Source: JAVVHE01 sp032249695 (GTDB taxonomy: Bacteria; Pseudomonadota; Alphaproteobacteria; Sphingomonadales; Sphingomonadaceae). From it: 64,000 nucleotides of DNA. Below the pieces are notes generated by a model, which did no database searches, had not been told where the DNA came from, and worked only from the letters and a program-made list of their open reading frames with translations. The translations under genes and the position numbers were made by a program. Where the stretch lies: NCBI GenBank assembly GCA_032249695.1, contig JAVVHE010000006.1, positions 62,001 through 126,000 on the forward strand. The letters run 5' to 3'. Shown here piece after piece: positions 58,848-64,000 of the stretch (position 1 is the stretch's first letter; each line of letters opens with the position of its first letter).

Positions 58848-60113
58848 ATGTCGACCGATGTCATCATACCCCCGCTCGGCGAATCGATCACCGAGGCGAC
58901 CGTTGGCCAGTGGCTGAAAGCGCCCGGCGACCCGGTGAGGGCGGACGAGCCGATCGTCAGCCTGGAGACCGACAAGGTCGCCGTGGAAGTGCCCGCGCCG
59001 GTCGCGGGAACGCTCAGCGAGCAGCTCGCCAAGCCGGGCGACACGGTGAATGTCGGCTCGGCGATCGCGCGGATCGAAGCCGGCGCCGGGGCAGCCGCTC
59101 CCGAGGCCGAGCAGGCGAAGGCGCCCGCGGCGACGGCACCCGCAGCCGCCGCGGCTGCGCCCACTGGCGGTGCGGATGGCAAGGCGCACGATGCGCTCTC
59201 GCCCGCGGTGCGGCGCGTCGTCGAGGAGCGCGGCCTCGATCCGGCACGCATCGCCGGCAGCGGGCCCGATGGGCGAATCACGAAGGCCGATGCGCTGGCG
59301 GCGCAGCCGACGGCCGCGTCCCCTCTCGCACCCTCGCCCGCGGCTCAGCCATCCTCTCAGCCAGGCGGGAGAGTGACTGGCACGCCGCAGGCGGGCCAGG
59401 GCGAGGGCACGGCGCGCCGCGAGGAGCGGGTGCGCATGACACGCCTGCGCCAGACGATCGCGCGGCGCCTGAAGGAAGCACAAAACACGGCGGCGATGCT
59501 CACCACGTTCAACGACGTGGACATGGGCGCAGTGATGGCCGCGCGCGACAAGTACAAGGACGTTTTCGAAAAGAAGCACGGCGTGCGTCTGGGCTTCATG
59601 AGCTTCTTCGCGCGCGCCAGCGTGTTCGCGCTGAACGAGGTCCCCGCAGTCAACGCTCGGATCGACGGCGACGAGATCGTCTATCACCAATATGCCGACC
59701 TTGGCATCGCGGTTTCCAGCCCCGGCGGCCTCGTCGTCCCCGTGCTGCGCAACGCCCAGGCGCTCGGCTTTGCGGACACCGAGAAGGCCATCGCCGACTT
59801 TGGCCGTCGCGCGCGCGACGGACAGTTGAAGCTGGAAGAGCTGCAGGGCGGCACCTTCACGATCAGCAATGGCGGCGTGTTCGGCAGCCTGATGTCGACC
59901 CCGATCCTCAACCCCCCGCAATCGGGCGTGCTGGGCCTGCACCGCATCGAGGAGCGGCCCGTCGCGCGCGGCGGACAGGTCGTGATCCGGCCGATGATGT
60001 ACCTGGCGCTCAGCTACGATCATCGGATCGTCGACGGGCGCGAGGCCGTGACCTTCCTCGTCCGCGTGAAGGAAGCGATCGAAGACCCCGTCCGCCTGCT
60101 CATCGATCTATGA
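58848..60113 (+). CDS. sucB: 2-oxoglutarate dehydrogenase E2 (dihydrolipoyl succinyltransferase)
   Basis: 421 residues. An N-terminal lipoyl domain with the modified Lys in IVSLETDKVAVEVPAP, then an E1/E3-binding domain (SPAVRRVVEERGLDPARIAGSGPDGRITK) and the acyltransferase domain (RMTRLRQTIARRLKEAQNTAAMLTTFNDVD, and the active site YLALSYDHRIVDGREAV). The flexible linker after the binding domain (residues about 157-186) is partly encoded by a REP-like repeat. Confidence 0.95.
   Translation: MSTDVIIPPLGESITEATVGQWLKAPGDPVRADEPIVSLETDKVAVEVPAPVAGTLSEQLAKPGDTVNVGSAIARIEAGAGAAAPEAEQAKAPAATAPAAAAAAPTGGADGKAHDALSPAVRRVVEERGLDPARIAGSGPDGRITKADALAAQPTAASPLAPSPAAQPSSQPGGRVTGTPQAGQGEGTARREERVRMTRLRQTIARRLKEAQNTAAMLTTFNDVDMGAVMAARDKYKDVFEKKHGVRLGFMSFFARASVFALNEVPAVNARIDGDEIVYHQYADLGIAVSSPGGLVVPVLRNAQALGFADTEKAIADFGRRARDGQLKLEELQGGTFTISNGGVFGSLMSTPILNPPQSGVLGLHRIEERPVARGGQVVIRPMMYLALSYDHRIVDGREAVTFLVRVKEAIEDPVRLLIDL
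59318..59405. repeat. REP-like element 8 (sucB interdomain linker)
   Basis: CCTCTCAGCCAGGCGGGAGAG (59353-59373), followed by TGACTGG, is a diverged form of the CTCTCCCGC/GCGGGAGAG palindrome plus CGACAGG of elements 4 and 7. It falls exactly in the flexible linker, where an insertion would be tolerated. Confidence 0.5.
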
Positions 60114-60658
60114 TGAGGAACCAGGGCAAGCTGACCGGAAGCGCCGTCCTCATCGGACGTGCCGCGTTCGCCCTCGCGCTCACCGTGGCGCCCGCGATCG
60201 CGGCGCCCGACGAGGTGGTGATTGATGGGCGCCGCTACTCGCGCGAGCAGGCGTCGGCGCCGAATGAGGATTTCGTGCGGCGGCTGGGTCAGCTGCCCGA
60301 TGACGGATCGGGCCGAGATGAGCGCTCAAACCGGCCGATGTGCGTCGGCGTGATCGGGGTCGCGCCCGGTTGCGCCGCGATGGGCACAGGGGGTTTCCCG
60401 CTCATTTCGGTCTCCGGCCATGTCGCGCGGATCGCGCTTGCGCAAACCCGGCTGCCGGCGGTGCCGAACGATGCGCCATCGATCCTGAGCGTGTTTGCCG
60501 ACAGCGCCAATCAGGAGCGTGAGCGCGACCCGACCGCGCGGGACCTTGCCTATCCGACGGAGCTCTACGGCACCCCGCAAAAGCGCACCCGATCGTTCCA
60601 GCTCGAGCCTATCGAGGCCGCGATGATGCGCGTGCTGGTCCCAGAGGCGGGCCGGTGA
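60110..60658 (+). CDS. secreted hypothetical protein, paralogue A of a tandem pair
   Basis: 182 residues; the ATG overlaps the sucB stop (an ATG one codon on is also possible). A signal peptide ends near VAPAIAAP. DEVVIDGRRYSREQA follows, then a short middle and the C-terminal FPLISVSGHVARIALAQT and SILSVFADSANQ segments. These ends match the next gene closely (DEVVIEGRRITRSEA, FPLLSVASYAARVALAET, SILALFDRAENK), but the middle 120 residues or so are missing. I do not recognise the family. Confidence 0.7.
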   Translation: MMRNQGKLTGSAVLIGRAAFALALTVAPAIAAPDEVVIDGRRYSREQASAPNEDFVRRLGQLPDDGSGRDERSNRPMCVGVIGVAPGCAAMGTGGFPLISVSGHVARIALAQTRLPAVPNDAPSILSVFADSANQERERDPTARDLAYPTELYGTPQKRTRSFQLEPIEAAMMRVLVPEAGR

Positions 60659-61575
60659 TCCTGGCGTTCGCCGCCGCCGCGCTGGCGGCCGCGCAGCCGG
60701 CAGCGGCGCCAGCCGCGACCGACGAGGTGGTGATCGAGGGCCGCCGCATCACCCGCTCCGAAGCGGCGCGGATCGCGGCCGATCATGTGCGCGGCGTCAG
60801 CATTCCCAATGATTTCGGCCAGCTCGCGCGCTGGAACACGGGCATCTGCCCCAAGGTCGTCGGGATCGCGCCGGTCTATGCCGAGATCGTCATCAAGCGC
60901 GTCGCGGCCGCCGTGCGCGTTGCGGGTGCGTCGCTCGCGGGGGACGGGTGCAAGCCGAACCTCGTGCTCGCCTTCGCGCTCGATTCGAAGGCGCTGGCGC
61001 AGGCGGTCGCGCGCGAGGCCGGATCGCAGCTGTTCCAGTCGACCCCGCCCGCGCAGAAGCGCGTGCTGTTGGAATCCGATCTGCCGGTGCGCTGGATCTA
61101 TGCGCTTGGCGCGGGTTCGGGCGGCGGCGCGCCGCTTAGCGATGGCGCAGCGCCGCCGATCAGCGCGGTGGGGGCCGGGCCCGACCGGCTGCAGGGGCTG
61201 GGCGGCCCGGGCAGCATCACCACGCAGCGCACCAGCGGCAGCCTGATCGACACCAACCTCGTCGTCTCGATCACCGGAGCGTTCGTGATCGTCGACCTGA
61301 AGCGCGCCGAAGGCTTCCCGCTGCTCTCGGTCGCGAGCTACGCCGCGCGCGTCGCGCTCGCCGAGACCAAGCTGCCGCCGCGGCCGGGCGAGGCCGATTC
61401 GATCCTGGCGCTGTTCGATCGAGCCGAAAACAAGGCCGCCGCGCAGGACCTGTCCGCGTGGGACCGCGCGCTACTCGTCGCCCTCTATCGCACCCCGCCC
61501 GAACGCGAGGCCCGCTACCAGAAAAGCCGTGTCCAGGCCGAGATGGTCCGCGCGCTGACGGGCGGGGCGCGCTGA
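60655..61575 (+). CDS. secreted hypothetical protein, paralogue B of a tandem pair
   Basis: 306 residues from GTG 60655 (GTGA overlap). An N-terminal hydrophobic leader (ILAFAAAALAAAQPAAAP), then DEVVIEGRRITRSEAARIAADHVRGVSIPNDF and a middle domain (ICPKVVGIAPVYAEIVIKRVAAAVRVAG, CKPNLVLAFALDSKALAQAVA). The C-terminal segment is shared with paralogue A. Genes of this type, annotated only as hypothetical, are frequent in sphingomonads. The C-terminal ISVSGHVARIALAQ/LSVASYAARVALAE helix suggests a conserved recognition surface. Function unknown. Confidence 0.72.
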   Translation: MILAFAAAALAAAQPAAAPAATDEVVIEGRRITRSEAARIAADHVRGVSIPNDFGQLARWNTGICPKVVGIAPVYAEIVIKRVAAAVRVAGASLAGDGCKPNLVLAFALDSKALAQAVAREAGSQLFQSTPPAQKRVLLESDLPVRWIYALGAGSGGGAPLSDGAAPPISAVGAGPDRLQGLGGPGSITTQRTSGSLIDTNLVVSITGAFVIVDLKRAEGFPLLSVASYAARVALAETKLPPRPGEADSILALFDRAENKAAAQDLSAWDRALLVALYRTPPEREARYQKSRVQAEMVRALTGGAR

Positions 61576-62118
61576 CCGATCGGCTGTCGGCCCCTTCCGG
61601 CCGATGGTCCCGATGGTCCCGAAGGTCACGAAGGTCTTGGCACGGGTGGCGCCGGGGACGGAGGAGGAGGCGTTGGAGGCGGAGCGCGGGCGGGAGACCG
61701 GTGCAGCGGATTCTCTATAACCGATCTGGTGCGTTTTGGCAAGAGGTCGCAGCCGCGCAATTCATCCCCTCTCCCGGCGCAAGCTTGGGCCTGGCAGCGC
61801 CGCGGGGCGCTCAAGGATCGGGGCGGTGGGTGGCGGCCTTCGCGGGCATGGCGGGCCGGATCGGGGAGGGGGAGTGCCACCAGACGGGGGCATCAGCGCT
61901 TCCGGCGGTGGTGAAATCGCACCCGTTCCGGCTGGGATCCGCACAAGTTTGGAAGATAACCGCCGCCGGGACGCGCAACGACCGCTGTTCCGCGTGCCCT
62001 GCCGCTGGCATCCCGCGCCTGCACCGCGACCATTCGTCGAACCCGGTCGTCTGGCCCGGCCGCGCCCCGCCTGCGCCGCGCTTTCCTACAGCAGCCGATC
62101 CATGCCAATATCACCCAC
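61576..62118. other. 543-bp gap with short repeats
   Basis: Near the left end GATGGTCCC and GAAGGTC units repeat (61610-61640). At 61828-61860 lies GGTGGCGGCCTTCGCGGGCATGG, a variant of the common proteobacterial palindrome built around GCCTTCGCGGG. No convincing protein or RNA gene was seen. The frames open across this region have shadow-like composition. Confidence 0.5.
61828..61860. repeat. REP-like palindrome of the GCCTTCGCGGG type
   Basis: The sequence GCGGCCTTCGCGGGCATGGCGG resembles the intergenic palindromic repeat found in many proteobacterial genomes (normally read with GGGAATGACGG). It is a single copy here, diverged, with no gene nearby. Confidence 0.5.
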
Positions 62119-62334
62119 ATGGTTATACTCCGCCGCCGCCACGATGGCTGGAATGCGTCGCGCATCCGCCTGTTCTTCACCGAGCTGATGCGCAGCCGCT
62201 GCGTTGCGCGCGCCGCCCGCGCAGCCGGCCTGACCGCCCGCAGCGCCTACCGCCTGCGCGCCCGCGACGCCGACGTTGCCGCGCTGTGGGACAAGGTGCT
62301 GCGGCTGCCAGGCAAGCGGCGGGTTGATCTTTAG
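62119..62334 (+). CDS. small helix-turn-helix-like protein
   Basis: 71 residues beginning MVILRRRHDGWNASRIRLFF. The pattern RHDGW, then FFTELMRSRCVARAARAAGLTARSAYRLRARDADVAALWDKVL, reads as a helix-turn-helix in which CVARAARAAGL precedes the recognition helix TARSAYRLR. Related short proteins with an HDGWTP-type opening are common in sphingomonads, often described as terminase-small-subunit-like or regulators. It stands alone and converges on infB. Confidence 0.55.
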   Translation: MVILRRRHDGWNASRIRLFFTELMRSRCVARAARAAGLTARSAYRLRARDADVAALWDKVLRLPGKRRVDL

Positions 62335-62445
62335 ATTGCGCCGTCGCGGGGCGAGCCGTGCGCGCTGGCGGACAGCTCCACGCCCGGATGTTCGGCGGGC
62401 GCGCGGGTCGCGGCAAGCAGGGCGCGGGCGCGTGCCTGTGAATGG

Positions 62446-62516
62446 CGCCGCGCCCCTCCGCCCCCGCTCTGCGCGGGGCGGGCCCCTCCCCATGCGCAGC
62501 ACGGGGAGGAACCGAC
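62446..62516 (-). terminator. repeat-derived hairpins after infB
   Basis: Reading in the infB direction, TTCCTCCCCGTGCTGCGCATGGGGAGGGG (four bases past the stop) forms a CCTCCCC/GGGGAGG stem, followed by a second GC hairpin CGCCCCGC...GCGGGGGCG. No T-run follows. The first hairpin shares the CCTCCCC/GGGGAGG arms of the REP-like family in this window, so it may be a repeat that doubles as terminator. Confidence 0.5.
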
Positions 62517-62519
62517 GCA

Positions 62520-64000
<1,481 letters not shown>

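Overview
The window is high-GC DNA that reads as one stretch of chromosome from an alphaproteobacterium of the Sphingomonadales, most likely Sphingomonas or a close relative. This rests on the mix of encoded families: a SapC-family protein, a PEP-CTERM protease, a TonB-dependent receptor next to a TetR regulator, an MlaE-type permease with an N-terminal STAS domain, and a minimal chromosomal VirB locus. The very common GTGA/ATGA stop-start overlaps fit as well. No phage, insertion sequence, CRISPR array, tRNA or rRNA was found. The last gene (infB) runs off the right edge, and a short reading frame may run off the left edge.

Layout. 1-2.5 kb: an intergenic region with a candidate minus-strand small RNA, then parE. 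2.7-6.4 kb: ruvC-ruvA-(54-codon ORF)-ruvB and a SurA-like chaperone, all minus strand. 6.5-10.1 kb: an Mla/MCE lipid-transport operon (permease, ATPase, MlaD-like protein, lipoprotein). 10.1-14.0 kb: a HAD phosphatase, a TetR regulator, and a TonB-dependent receptor broken by an in-frame TAA. 14.2-20.0 kb: MazG, a DUF2721 membrane protein, SapC, a TelA/XpaC-like pair, and a PEP-CTERM serine protease. 20.2-21.4 kb: argD.

21.6-31.7 kb is the most unusual part: nine plus-strand genes, most of them overlapping. They encode a myo-inositol-phosphate synthase, an HD-like protein, a methyltransferase, a Gfo/Idh/MocA oxidoreductase, a zinc-ribbon/metallo-beta-lactamase-fold protein, a YcaO enzyme, a TIM-barrel sugar isomerase, a family 4 glycosyltransferase and a PIG-L deacetylase. 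The first and last steps resemble the inositol-GlcN half of mycothiol biosynthesis, but there is no cysteine ligase, and YcaO takes an unexpected place. I read this as a candidate undescribed pathway to a modified (amino)glycosyl-inositol. Several genes in it carry REP-like palindromic repeats inserted without breaking the frame.

31.8-39.5 kb: a compact VirB type IV secretion locus (VirB1, B2, B3, B4, a VirB6-VirB9 fusion, B10, B11) with no VirB5, B7, B8 or VirD4. 39.5-41.7 kb: threonine degradation (kbl-tdh). 42.2-43.9 kb: a cytochrome b / molybdopterin oxidoreductase pair. 44.0-46.6 kb: argF-hslO-DUF305 and a small secreted protein. 46.7-49.2 kb: queuosine precursor genes queC, queE, queF with an MgtC-like protein. 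49.4-51.4 kb: a sulfurtransferase and cystathionine beta-lyase. 51.5-55.2 kb: pheS-pheT. 55.3-60.1 kb: sucA and sucB around a decayed PIN toxin gene. 60.1-61.6 kb: two tandem paralogous secreted proteins. 62.1-64.0 kb: a small DNA-binding-like ORF and the 3' part of infB.
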